DNA from: Anaerolineaceae bacterium UBA2260
GTDB taxonomy: Bacteria; Chloroflexota; Anaerolineae; Anaerolineales; Anaerolineaceae
Assembly: GCA_002347485.1 (NCBI GenBank)
Contig: DDXM01000054.1
Location: 72,582 to 136,581, forward strand
Direction of reading: 5' to 3'
Length of the DNA: 64,000 nucleotides
The translations under genes were made by a program, and so were the position numbers. This document shows, in pieces, positions 46,284-54,942 of the stretch. The notes beneath the pieces were generated by a model. The model did not search any database, was not told the DNA's origin, and was given only the letters and a program-made list of their open reading frames with translations. Numbering within the stretch: the stretch's first letter is position 1; every line of letters starts with the position of its first letter.

Positions 46284-47164
46284 TACTCCTCGCGCTTTGG
46301 TACGATGAACATCTTTTTTAACCAATTAAACGGCTTTAATTTGAACATCGTTATCTCGACCGGCTGGTAGAACGCCAGCAGGATATTCTCAAGCCGTTCA
46401 CTATCCAAACGTCTGATCATGCGACCATTGTGGGCGATCGAAATGGATCCGGTTTCTTCTGATACCACCACCGTAATAGCATCGGTCGCTTCAGAGGTGC
46501 CCAACGCAGCGCGGTGACGCAGTCCCATTTGGCGCTCCGGTGAGCGAGTGAGAATACCGCTGGAAGATAAGGGCATCACGCAGGACCCGGCGATGATGCG
46601 GTTGTTAGACACGATCACCGCGCCATCATGCAGCGGTGTATTGGGGTAGAAGATCTGTAACAATAATTCCGGTGTCACTTCTGCGTTCATGCGCACGCCG
46701 GTGCGTGCGTATTCCTCCAGGCTATCCGAGCGTTGCATCACGATGAGTGCGCCATGTTCGCGGGCTGAAAGGCGTGATGCTGCGGTGACGATGGCATGAA
46801 TGGTATTCTCCATCAACTTCACCTGGGTTTCCGTCTGGCGTACCAGGAGCTGGCTCGAACCTGCCCGGCCGAGTTTTTCCAGCCCGCGGCGGATCTCCGG
46901 GGCAAAAATGACCGGGATGGCGAAAAGGAGCGCCGGGATGATGGTGTTCACCAGCCAGGTGAAAGCCGGCAGGCTGATAAAGGTCGTCAACAACTCCAAT
47001 AGAATGATGATGACGATGACCCCGCGCAGGAGGACCATGATCTGCGTATCGCGCAACAGGAGCAGGACCGCAAAAACAACGACCGCCACCAGGAACACAT
47101 CCAGGATGCTCAGCCAGTTCATGCGCTGGAAGATATAAACGATCTCACTCCAAAGGTCAGACAT
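46283..47164 (-). CDS. cdaA: Diadenylate cyclase CdaA (c-di-AMP synthase)
   Basis: A 293-residue protein with three N-terminal helices (about 15-90) and a DisA_N/DAC domain. The catalytic motifs are LHDGAVIV (DGA) and MGLRHRAALG (RHR), with EYARTGVRMNAEV before them. It makes c-di-AMP from two ATP at the membrane. It is paired with its regulator cdaR. The glmM-like phosphohexomutase that often completes this operon is instead found 11 kb away (58440). Confidence 0.95.
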   Translation of the reverse strand: MSDLWSEIVYIFQRMNWLSILDVFLVAVVVFAVLLLLRDTQIMVLLRGVIVIIILLELLTTFISLPAFTWLVNTIIPALLFAIPVIFAPEIRRGLEKLGRAGSSQLLVRQTETQVKLMENTIHAIVTAASRLSAREHGALIVMQRSDSLEEYARTGVRMNAEVTPELLLQIFYPNTPLHDGAVIVSNNRIIAGSCVMPLSSSGILTRSPERQMGLRHRAALGTSEATDAITVVVSEETGSISIAHNGRMIRRLDSERLENILLAFYQPVEITMFKLKPFNWLKKMFIVPKREE

Positions 47165-47204
47165 GGCTCTCTTATTTTACCCTGTACCACAAAAGCTTGA
47201 ATGA

Positions 47205-48347
47205 CTAAATCGGCCGCAGAACCCGATCCGAGCGAAGTTTCTTAAAGAAAAGGATCGAACCTGGCTGCGCAGATTCGAGCGCTGCTTCCTGCCAGGCAAG
47301 GACGCCAAGATCCGCGGGTTTCATTTCCGCATATCCCAGGCTGATCCACAAGGGGTCATATCGTGAGAGGTGGGGGGGAACAAAAAGCAGGGAAATTTCA
47401 CATTGCAACTGGCTGGACGCGTGCTCCATTTCACGGATGAGGATGGGAAGATACTCAGCTGGCGGGATCGCCGGGTCAAGCAGAATCTCCGTGGTGCGCG
47501 CGACCAGATTTTCGACCTGCCAGCCTAAAAATCCCATGGTGTTGTTTTCGACCCTGAGCAAGAGGTAAGCCTTTTCGCCAAAAGCCGCCATCACGTCTTT
47601 GGCGGTATAGGTCACCTTGCCTTCGTAAACATTGTTGTATACGCGCACAATTTCATCGATCTGGCGCGGACCGGCGCGCTGCACGTTCACCTCACCCAGC
47701 GGCAGCCTGACCGGTTTGGATACGGGGAAGATACTCTCCGCTTTGACCGGGACGGTGCGCTGCCAGGCTATGGCGACCTGCTGCCAGGTTTCCTCAAAGC
47801 TGCCAACATTCTTAATGATGGTCGTCGCGCGGGCAAACCGGCTTTCCTGGGGTAGCTGCGAATCGATCCTCAGGCGGGCTTCCTTTTCTGACATCTTGCG
47901 GGTTTGCATCAGGCGCGACAATTGGATCTCGGGCGGTGTGTATACCACCCACACCCCGTCGCAGGTATCTGCCAGATCAGATTCAAGCAATTTGATTGCT
48001 TCGATAACGATCACCTTATGCGGCGATCGACGAATGAGCAGGTCTACCGCCTGAATAACCAGGGGGTGAATGATCGCTTCGAGCGCGGCGAGCGCCTGTG
48101 GATCGTTAAAAACGATGCGGCCCAGTTTAACCCGATCGATCTGTTCGTTGTCATCCAGCAGAAAACGGCCGAACATATCGAGCACAGGCTGATACCCAGG
48201 AGCGCCTTTGGCCATGGCGCGATGACCCAGGGCGTCGGCGTCGATCCCATACGCACCGAGGTGTTCCAGCATGCGCCGGACAACACTTTTGCCTGTGCCG
48301 ATGCTGCCTGTCAACCCAATGATGTACTTATCTTTCCATTTTCCCAA
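47205..48347 (-). CDS. coaE: Dephospho-CoA kinase fused to a GNAT-like domain
   Basis: A 380-residue protein. Residues 1-200 are CoaE: P-loop GLTGSIGTGKS, then GIDADALGHRAM, IHPLVIQAVDLLI and the LMQTRKMSEKEARLRIDSQ lid. It catalyses the last step of CoA synthesis. Residues about 220-380 are extra (VQRAGPRQIDEIVRVYNNVY ... RVENNTMGFLGWQVENL ... LGVLAWQEAA) and look like a GNAT acetyltransferase fold, which would use acetyl-CoA. The start is TTG at 48347 with CAGGTG ahead. The fusion is unusual; acetyltransferase activity is inferred. Confidence 0.85.
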   Translation of the reverse strand: MGKWKDKYIIGLTGSIGTGKSVVRRMLEHLGAYGIDADALGHRAMAKGAPGYQPVLDMFGRFLLDDNEQIDRVKLGRIVFNDPQALAALEAIIHPLVIQAVDLLIRRSPHKVIVIEAIKLLESDLADTCDGVWVVYTPPEIQLSRLMQTRKMSEKEARLRIDSQLPQESRFARATTIIKNVGSFEETWQQVAIAWQRTVPVKAESIFPVSKPVRLPLGEVNVQRAGPRQIDEIVRVYNNVYEGKVTYTAKDVMAAFGEKAYLLLRVENNTMGFLGWQVENLVARTTEILLDPAIPPAEYLPILIREMEHASSQLQCEISLLFVPPHLSRYDPLWISLGYAEMKPADLGVLAWQEAALESAQPGSILFFKKLRSDRVLRPI

Positions 48348-48482
48348 GGCGCACCTGAATTTGATGAGATTATTATCATTGTATTCACCGCATCCTGTGT
48401 TGTCAAACCTCCAGGAATTATGAAAAATGCAAACACGCTACTATAATAGCTTAAATCGTTTGATCGGCATCAAGGAGTTGCC

Positions 48483-49433
48483 ATGAATGAGCTGCGCCAG
48501 TTGTTTCCGAAAATCGAACCCTTCAATTCCGGGTGGTTAAAGGCCTCGAACCTGCACACGCTATATTTTGAACAGGTGGGCAACCCGGATGGGATCCCGG
48601 TGGTTTTCTTGCATGGCGGCCCGGGTGTAGGGGCTCAACCCATCTATCGGCGTTATTTTGACCCTGAGCGTTTTCACGCGATCATCTTCAGCCAGCGCGG
48701 AGCCGAGAAAAGCACCCCCTCCGGTGAACTGCGCCAAAATGACACCTGGGAGTTGGTGAAGGATATCGAACTTTTGCGCGAATCGCTAAGGATCGACCGC
48801 TGGTTTGTGTTCGGCGGTTCATGGGGGAGTACACTCGCGCTTATCTACGCGCAGCAACATCCAGAGCATGTGCGCGGGCTTGTACTGCGCGGTATCTTTC
48901 TGGGCAGGCGCATGGAATTTCAATGGGAATATGTTGACGGCGCATCGCGAATTTTCCCGGAAGCCTGGGAACGCTTCATCAACTTTATTCCGCCGGAAGA
49001 ACGCGTTAACCTGCCTGGCGCGTACTACAAGCGGCTCACATCTGCGCAACGCGAGGTTCAGCTTGCCGCCGCCACTCGCTGGTACGAGTGGGAAGCTGAG
49101 ATCGGCACCCTGCTGCCGCGTGAAACGCCGAGAATAACCGAGGAGGACATACTCGCCTTCACGCGCATCGAATGCCATTACATGGTTAATAACTTGTTCC
49201 TGCCTGAGGACAATTACATATTGAACAATATCGCGAAGATCGCCGAGATTCCCTGCTGGATCGCGCAGGGCAGGTACGATATCATCTGCCCGGTGGTCAC
49301 AGCTTACGACCTGAGCCGGGCGTATCCAAAAGCGGAGCTGCACATCGTACCAGATGCGGGACATTCCATCGCGGAACCCGGCATCGTGGATTCCCTGATC
49401 CGCGGGATGGAGAAACTGGCTGACCGATACTGA
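48483..49433 (+). CDS. pip: Proline iminopeptidase
   Basis: An alpha/beta hydrolase of 316 residues, the usual length. It has the oxyanion motif HGGPGVG, the nucleophile S113 in GGSWGSTLAL, the Asp in QGRYDIICPVV and the His in PDAGHSIAEPG. The family motif DQRGCGRS is changed here to SQRGAEKS. It releases N-terminal proline from peptides. AAGGAG precedes the ATG, and TATAAT lies at 48442-48447. Monocistronic. Confidence 0.9.
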   Translation: MNELRQLFPKIEPFNSGWLKASNLHTLYFEQVGNPDGIPVVFLHGGPGVGAQPIYRRYFDPERFHAIIFSQRGAEKSTPSGELRQNDTWELVKDIELLRESLRIDRWFVFGGSWGSTLALIYAQQHPEHVRGLVLRGIFLGRRMEFQWEYVDGASRIFPEAWERFINFIPPEERVNLPGAYYKRLTSAQREVQLAAATRWYEWEAEIGTLLPRETPRITEEDILAFTRIECHYMVNNLFLPEDNYILNNIAKIAEIPCWIAQGRYDIICPVVTAYDLSRAYPKAELHIVPDAGHSIAEPGIVDSLIRGMEKLADRY

Positions 49434-49493
49434 TCATGTCACCTTCCTGGAAAAATCGCATCTAACCATTCAATACTAAGTAGAGGATAAAAC

Positions 49494-50009
49494 ATGGCAC
49501 AGAAGAAGACAGCAAACGCACAGAAACCGAAATCTCATCAGAAAACCCCGCCCAAATCAGCGCAGGTGAAAAAACAAACGCAGAAACAAAAATCAAGCAT
49601 GACCTGGCTCATCCCCGTGGCAGTCGTGGTCGTCGCCGCGATCATCGGCGCTATTTTCCTTCTCAACCAGAATGCCCCCGCGTCAGCGAGCAAACTCCCC
49701 GCGAATATGAGCATCAGCGAAGCCTCGCAAAGATTTGCGGACGGCGCCTATCTCCTTGATGTACGCACTGTGACGGAATGGAACGAGCATCACATTGATG
49801 GCGCGGTGCTCATCCCACTGGACGAATTATCCGCGCGCATCAGCGAAGTGCCGATCGACCAGGATGTGCTCATTATTTGTCGCAGCGGCAACCGCAGCGT
49901 TGACGCGCGCAATATCCTGCGCGCTGCTGGCTTAGCGCGCACCACCAGCATCAACGGCGGGATCAACGCCTGGATCGGAGCAGGCCTGCCTGTTGTGACT
50001 GGCCCCTGA
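49494..50009 (+). CDS. Membrane-anchored rhodanese-like protein
   Basis: A 171-residue protein with a lysine-rich cytoplasmic start (KKTANAQKPKSHQK), one hydrophobic helix (TWLIPVAVVVVAAIIGAIFLL) and an outer rhodanese domain (about 80-170). The domain has YLLDVRTVTEWNEHHIDGAV and the active-site Cys in LIICRSGNRSV. It could transfer sulfane sulfur on the outer face. GAGGATAAA precedes the ATG. Single gene between pip and uvrC. Confidence 0.88.
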   Translation: MAQKKTANAQKPKSHQKTPPKSAQVKKQTQKQKSSMTWLIPVAVVVVAAIIGAIFLLNQNAPASASKLPANMSISEASQRFADGAYLLDVRTVTEWNEHHIDGAVLIPLDELSARISEVPIDQDVLIICRSGNRSVDARNILRAAGLARTTSINGGINAWIGAGLPVVTGP

Positions 50010-50038
50010 TTTCACAATCAATTTTGAATCAATGAATT

Positions 50039-51907
50039 TCACTCGAGCCCGGACTGCAAAGCCCGGGCGATTTCTTCTGTGATCCCCTTCACTGCGAGTA
50101 GATCCTCCAGCGAAGCCTGACGGATGCCTTCAACATCGCTGAATTTTTCCAGCAATGCTTTTCGCCGCACCGGCCCCACGCCAGGGATGGCGTCCAGCCT
50201 GGACGCTACCCCAATCTTGCCACGCGCTTTGCGGTGAGCGGTGATGGCGAAGCGGTGCGCCTCATCCCGGATGCGCTGAAGCAGGTACAGCCCCTGCGAA
50301 TGGCGCGGGAGAATGACAGAGTCGGATTTCCCCGGTTGAAAAAGCTCCTCCTGCTGCTTGGCGAGCCCCACCAGCGGCACAATATCATCCAGGTCGAACT
50401 GTTGTAATACATTAACCGCCCTCCCGAGCTGACCCTTGCCGCCATCCACAATGAGCAGGTCAGGCAGCACTGCGAAGGAGGGATCGGGTTTGATCCCCAC
50501 CGCCTGCTTTTCCTGGGCAGCCTGCCAGCGCTTGAAGCGCCGGGTGAGCACTTCTTCCATACTGGCGAAATCGTCCGGACCAACCACACTTTTAATGTTG
50601 AAATGCCGGTAGTGCCCGCGGCTGGGGGTGCCCTGCTCGAACACCACCATACTGCCGACGGATGCCGTGCCCTGCGTATTGGAGATGTCGTAGCACTCGA
50701 TCCGGTTGGGAGGTTCCGTCAAACCCAGTGCCTGCTGGATCTCCGCCAGCGCCTGGGTCTGCTTGTTTTTGTCGGCTTCCCACTGTGTGCGCAGCGCCTG
50801 CAGGGTTTCTACCGCGTTTTCGGTCGCCATCGCTACCAATTCCTGCGAGATCCCCTCGCGCGGCACGCTCAGCTCAACCTTGCTGCCGCCACGACGGGTG
50901 TTCAACCACTGGCGTATGATCTGCGCTTCTTCCACTTCGTTGGGCAGGAGTACCTTATCAGGGATGACCGCTGCTTGAGTGTAGAACTGCTTGATGAATT
51001 CGCCCATCACCTCGTTGTCTGGGATCTCTTCGGTGCCTTCCATCACGAAATATTCGCGTCCCATCAGGCGCCCGTTACGGATGAAAAACACCTGGATGCA
51101 GGCTTCGTTGTTTGCGCGGGCGATCGCCAGCACATCGGAGTTGCCCTCTTCGCTGGTGATGACTTTCTGCTTTTCCACCACGCGTTCAATCGACTGCAAT
51201 TGGTTGCGGAGTTGGGCGGCTTTTTCGAACTGCAGATTTTCGGCGGCGGCGATCATTTCCACCTGCAGCCGGCTGACGATCGGATCAGTCTTCCCGTCGA
51301 GGAACGCGCACAGGTCGTTGATCAATTGAGCGTACCCAGCCTGATCGATGGCGCCGATGCAAGGACCGCTGCACAATTTAATATCGTAGTACAGACAGGG
51401 ACGGGCATCCTGACCGGTGATCTCGCGATCGCAGGTAAGGTATGGGAAAATTCGCCGCAGCAGGTCGAGTGTTTGATGAACCGCCCAGACACTGGTGTAA
51501 GGGCCAAAGTAGCGCGAACCATCCCGCACCATCTGACGGGTGACCGTGACCTTTGGGAACGGGCTGGCAAGATGCACTTTGATGTAGGGGTAACGCTTGT
51601 CATCCTTCAGGCGAACATTGAAGCGCGGACGGTGTTTTTTGATCAGGTTCATCTCGAGGATCAACGCTTCGAGCTCTGATCCGACCACGATCCACTCCAG
51701 GTCAGCCACCTGGGCGACCAGTTTGAGCGTCTTGCGGTCATGATCGGCGTGCTCCTGGAAGTAAGAGCGCACCCGGCTGCGTAGGCTGACCGCCTTCCCG
51801 ACATAGATCACTTCGCCGGAAGCGTTTTTCATGATGTAACAGCCCGGTTTGAGCGGGAGAGTATCGAGGATGCCTTTAAGGTGATCCGAAAGCTCAACCA
51901 TGATCAA
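50039..51907 (-). CDS. uvrC: Excinuclease ABC subunit C
   Basis: A 622-residue nucleotide excision repair nuclease. It has the GIY-YIG domain (KPGCYIMKNASGEVIYVGKA), the UvrB-binding UVR motif (QVEMIAAAENLQFEKAAQLR), the RNase H-like endonuclease (ECYDISNTQGTASVGSMVVF) and the C-terminal double HhH (LDAIPGVGPVRRKALLEKF). ATG at 51907 has TAAAAT 6 nt before it and no Shine-Dalgarno; ATG at 51901 is also possible. It is the last gene of the selW-trpS-dtd-selD-uvrC series. Confidence 0.96.
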   Translation of the reverse strand: MIMVELSDHLKGILDTLPLKPGCYIMKNASGEVIYVGKAVSLRSRVRSYFQEHADHDRKTLKLVAQVADLEWIVVGSELEALILEMNLIKKHRPRFNVRLKDDKRYPYIKVHLASPFPKVTVTRQMVRDGSRYFGPYTSVWAVHQTLDLLRRIFPYLTCDREITGQDARPCLYYDIKLCSGPCIGAIDQAGYAQLINDLCAFLDGKTDPIVSRLQVEMIAAAENLQFEKAAQLRNQLQSIERVVEKQKVITSEEGNSDVLAIARANNEACIQVFFIRNGRLMGREYFVMEGTEEIPDNEVMGEFIKQFYTQAAVIPDKVLLPNEVEEAQIIRQWLNTRRGGSKVELSVPREGISQELVAMATENAVETLQALRTQWEADKNKQTQALAEIQQALGLTEPPNRIECYDISNTQGTASVGSMVVFEQGTPSRGHYRHFNIKSVVGPDDFASMEEVLTRRFKRWQAAQEKQAVGIKPDPSFAVLPDLLIVDGGKGQLGRAVNVLQQFDLDDIVPLVGLAKQQEELFQPGKSDSVILPRHSQGLYLLQRIRDEAHRFAITAHRKARGKIGVASRLDAIPGVGPVRRKALLEKFSDVEGIRQASLEDLLAVKGITEEIARALQSGLE

Positions 51908-51946
51908 ATTTTAACACAGGGAAAAATGAAAATCGAATAATGACTG

Positions 51947-53011
51947 CTAAGCGATCGTGACGCCGCCACCTTCGACCACTTCACCCACCCGCCAGGCTTG
52001 GGCGTCTTTCTTGCGCATACTGACCTCAAAGGCCACAGCCCGATCCGGCGGTACGGCCAGCAGCAAACCGCCGCTGGTCTGCGGATCATAAAGAAGCATC
52101 TGCTGTTCTTCGCCCAGATCACGCTCAATTTGGACGTTTTTATGGAAGTACTCTCGGTTGTCATATGCTCCACCCGGGAAGATAAATTGCGCTGCGTAAG
52201 GCAGGGCGTTCTCCAGGATGGGTAGCTGATCAAAAACCACTCGGAAGCCCACAGCGCTGGCTTGCGCCATTTCCAGGGCGTGACCGAGGAAGGAGTACCC
52301 CGTGATATCGGTCGCGGAGCGCACCCCGCAAGCCGCGCCTGACAGGCTGGCATCACGGTTCAGCCGCACCATCCAATTAACCGCCGCGAGCAGGTCTTCT
52401 TCGCGGACGCGTTGCTGCTTGAGCGCGGTGGTGATGGTGCCAAACCCCAGCGGCTTGGTCAGGTAAAGCATGTCACCCGGCCGGGCGCCTTTTTTGTTGA
52501 ACATCTGGTGCGGGTCGACCATGCCGGCTACCACCATGCCGTACTTGGGTTCTTTATCCAGAATGGAGTGACCGCCAGCGATGACCACCCCGGCTTCACG
52601 CGCCATCACCGCACCGCCCAGGAAGATCCTGCGGCTGATGCCATCGTCAAGGTCAGCGGGAAGCGCAGCGATATTAAGCGCCAGGAAAGGCGTGCCGCCC
52701 ATGGCGTAAATATCCGACAGGCTGTTGGCAGCCGCGATCCGCCCGTAGTCATAGGGATCGTCCACCACCGGCGTGAAGAAATCCGTGGTGAGGACCAGGG
52801 CACGGTCGTCGTCCAGCCGCCACACGGCTGCGTCGTCGGGCGAGCTCAACCCGGCGATCAGGTCAGGCGTATCGGCTGGATCGAACATCTCCTGCATCGG
52901 GCGCAGCACCTGCGCCAGCGCTTCCGCGCTCAGCTTGGATGCTCAACCCGCGCAACTGGAGAGGCTCGTCAGGCGCACCTGCTTGCCGGATGGATGCACT
53001 TCGTTTTCCAT
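51947..53011 (-). CDS. selD: Selenophosphate synthetase with in-frame UGA (selenocysteine)
   Basis: Selenide, water dikinase makes selenophosphate from selenide and ATP, the Se donor for Sec-tRNA. The frame from ATG 53011 reads MENEVHPSGKQVRLTSL then SSCAG, TGA at 52945-52943 and ASKLSAEALAQVLRPM, so the UGA sits at the catalytic Cys/Sec site with the essential Lys 3 residues later. The rest is typical (SSPDDAAVWRLDDDRALVLT, GHSILDKEPKYGMVVAG, TDITGYSFLGHALEMA). Total 354 residues, the family length. A gene caller would start at an internal codon. TATAAT lies 7 nt before the ATG. Confidence 0.93.
52917..52945 (-). other. Candidate bacterial SECIS of selD
   Basis: Starting 12 nt after the UGA, AGCGC (52930-52926) pairs with GCGCT (52921-52917) around a GGAA loop. 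The loop begins 17 nt after the UGA with G in the first two positions, matching the known distance range and SelB-contact G of bacterial SECIS elements. Confidence 0.65.
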
Positions 53012-53159
53012 GGATATTATTATATCGCCAATAACGAGGGTGGGGCTTAGTGAAACGAGTAAATATCTTGGGTGAAAGTCGTGATTAAAGAATTACTAGT
53101 GAATAGTTCAACTTTTAACTGTCAAATCATTAGTAATCGAGGTTAGAGATACATTTCCT

Positions 53160-53597
53160 TTAATTTTCCATGCAGATCGTCACCGGGCCGTCATTCTCCA
53201 GGGCTACGAGCATATGCGCGCCGAACTCACCGGTCTGGGTGGGGATACCGAAGGCGCGTAATTGTTCGACGAAGTGATCCACCAGCGGGCTGGCAATCTC
53301 CGGGGGCGCGGCGTTGACAAACGAGGGTCGGTTGCCTTTGCGTGTGTCGGCGAACAGGGTGAACTGTGAGACCACCACAGCGGAACCGCCGGTGTCCAAA
53401 AGCGATAAGTTCATCTTGCCCTGGTCATCCTCGAGAATGCGCAGCTGGGCGATCTTTTTCGCCAGCGCGGCGGATTTTTCCTCGTTATCCCCCTGACCCA
53501 CGCCCAGCAGAATGACCAGGCCCTTGCCGATATCCGCGGTGATCCGGCCGTCGATGGTCACCCGCCCCAAATTGACCCGCTGAACAACAGCTCGCAT
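53160..53597 (-). CDS. dtd: D-aminoacyl-tRNA deacylase
   Basis: A 145-residue DTD that frees D-amino acids (and Gly from tRNA-Ala) from tRNA. Family motifs are visible: MRAVVQRV at the start, [20 protein letters not shown] (SQTxx-type) and the C-terminal NDGPVTI (GPxTI). It starts 6 nt after trpS without a Shine-Dalgarno, so translational coupling is likely. The 148-bp gap before selD holds weak inverted repeats (ATTACTA/TAGTAAT) only. Confidence 0.95.
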   Translation of the reverse strand: MRAVVQRVNLGRVTIDGRITADIGKGLVILLGVGQGDNEEKSAALAKKIAQLRILEDDQGKMNLSLLDTGGSAVVVSQFTLFADTRKGNRPSFVNAAPPEIASPLVDHFVEQLRAFGIPTQTGEFGAHMLVALENDGPVTICMEN

Positions 53598-53603
53598 GGG
53601 TGT

Positions 53604-54605
53604 CTACTTGTGCAACGTTGGCAGGCCAATAGCTTCGCGCACGCTGACCATGGTCTCTTCAGCGATGACGCTGGCACGCGCCGCGCCTTCACGCAGCATG
53701 TCCCAAGTGCCCGCGGGGTCCTGGGCGAACACCTGGCGCTTTTCACGGATCGGCGCGAAGTACGCATTCATGTTAGCCGCCAGGATTTTCTTGCAGTCCA
53801 CGCAACCGATTCCGGCGCGGCGGCATTCAGTGTCGATCTCAGCGACTTTTTCCGCCGGGGTGAAAATTTTGTGCATCGAGTACACGTTGCACACATCCGG
53901 GTTGCCCGGGTCGCTGCGGCGCTGGCGCGCCGGGTCGGTGAGCATTTGCATCACGCGGGCGCTGGTCTCCTCGGCAGTGGCGGCAATTTCGATGTCATTG
54001 TTGAGGCTTTTGCTCATCTTGTTCACGCCGTCAATACCCATGATCTTGGGGAACTCGGTGAACTTGGCTTGCGGTTCGACCAGCGCGTTGGAGTTGTAGC
54101 GGTAATTGAACGAGCGCACGGTTTCGCGCGCGAACTCGATGTGCGAGGACTGGTCGATGCCCACCGGCACGAGCGTGGCGCGGTAGAGCAGAATGTCCGC
54201 GGACATCAATACCGGGTACCCCACCAGCCCGTAATTCACGTTCTTCGGGTTCTCGCGCACCTTTTCCTTAAAAGTAGGCAGGTCGGTCAGTTTGCCCAGC
54301 GGCGTCACCATTGAAAGGATGGTGTGCAGCTCGGTCACCTGGCGCACCATGGATTGGATGAAAATGATGGACTTCTGCGGGTCTATCCCCGCTGCCAGCC
54401 AGTCCCAGGCCATTTCGAGCGTGTTCTGGGGCAGGTCGCGCGTGGTCTCCAGCGTGGTGAGAGCGTGCAGGTCCACGATGCAGTAGATGCAATCGTACTC
54501 CTCCTGCAACTTGATGTAATTGCTGATGGCGCCGAAGTAATTGCCGATGTGCTGGCGGCCGGTCGGCCGCGCGCCGGAAAAAACGCGTCCTTTTTTGACT
54601 GACAT
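53604..54605 (-). CDS. trpS: Tryptophanyl-tRNA synthetase
   Basis: Class I synthetase of 333 residues. The HIGH-like motif is in RPTGRQHIGNYFGAI and KMSKS is NKMSKSLNND. The middle part with VGIDQSSHIEFARETVR and GYPVLMSADILLYRATLVP is diagnostic. The length is normal. AAGGAAGG precedes the ATG, which lies 2 nt after the SelW-like gene; it shares its transcript with that gene and dtd. Confidence 0.97.
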   Translation of the reverse strand: MSVKKGRVFSGARPTGRQHIGNYFGAISNYIKLQEEYDCIYCIVDLHALTTLETTRDLPQNTLEMAWDWLAAGIDPQKSIIFIQSMVRQVTELHTILSMVTPLGKLTDLPTFKEKVRENPKNVNYGLVGYPVLMSADILLYRATLVPVGIDQSSHIEFARETVRSFNYRYNSNALVEPQAKFTEFPKIMGIDGVNKMSKSLNNDIEIAATAEETSARVMQMLTDPARQRRSDPGNPDVCNVYSMHKIFTPAEKVAEIDTECRRAGIGCVDCKKILAANMNAYFAPIREKRQVFAQDPAGTWDMLREGAARASVIAEETMVSVREAIGLPTLHK

Positions 54606-54607
54606 GA

Positions 54608-54850
54608 TTAACCTTCCTTAAGCATTTTTTGCACCAGAGCTTTTACCTCGCCAGGCTCTACATGCCGCCTGGTGCTGAGCTTGGAGTAGAGCAATTTATC
54701 GTTGACCGTCACTTCGAAAGCGCCGCCCGACAAGGGGACAAGCGTGATGGATTTGATACCTGGCTCGAACGCCTCAAGCAGTTCAGCCACCAGACCAACG
54801 GCGCGCGGGGTGTAGTGTCAAACAGCGCAGTATTCGATGGTGATGATCAT
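54608..54850 (-). CDS. SelW/Rdx-family selenoprotein (CxxU)
   Basis: From ATG 54850, with AAAGGAG 8 nt upstream, the frame reads MIITIEYCAV, then TGA at 54820-54818, then HYTPRAVGLVAELLEAFEP and SGGAFEVTVNDKLLYSK, ending at 54608. The UGA gives C-A-V-U at residues 8-11, exactly the CxxU/CxxC redox motif of the SelW/SelT/SelH-like Rdx family, followed by the conserved GGAFEV strand. With Sec the protein is 80 residues, the family length. Thioredoxin-like fold; redox partner unknown. It leads the trpS-dtd cluster. Confidence 0.92.
54786..54820 (-). other. Candidate bacterial SECIS of the SelW-like gene
   Basis: After the UGA, GCGCC (54804-54800) can pair with GGTGGC (54791-54786; one G-U pair and one bulge) around the loop GTTGGTCT, which begins with G 18 nt downstream of the UGA. 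This fits bacterial SECIS spacing, but the stem is weaker than that in selD. Confidence 0.5.
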
Positions 54851-54942
54851 GGGATCTGCTCCTTTGGTTCGATTGCGTAATTATAACTTATCCTACTGAG
54901 ACGGTTTCCCTGAAGCCTGTTTTTGGTACAATCTACTTGTCT

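Noticed and set aside
50603..51679. A 358-codon plus-strand frame antisense to uvrC.
   Set aside because: It is opposite well-conserved UvrC motifs and has no domain of its own.
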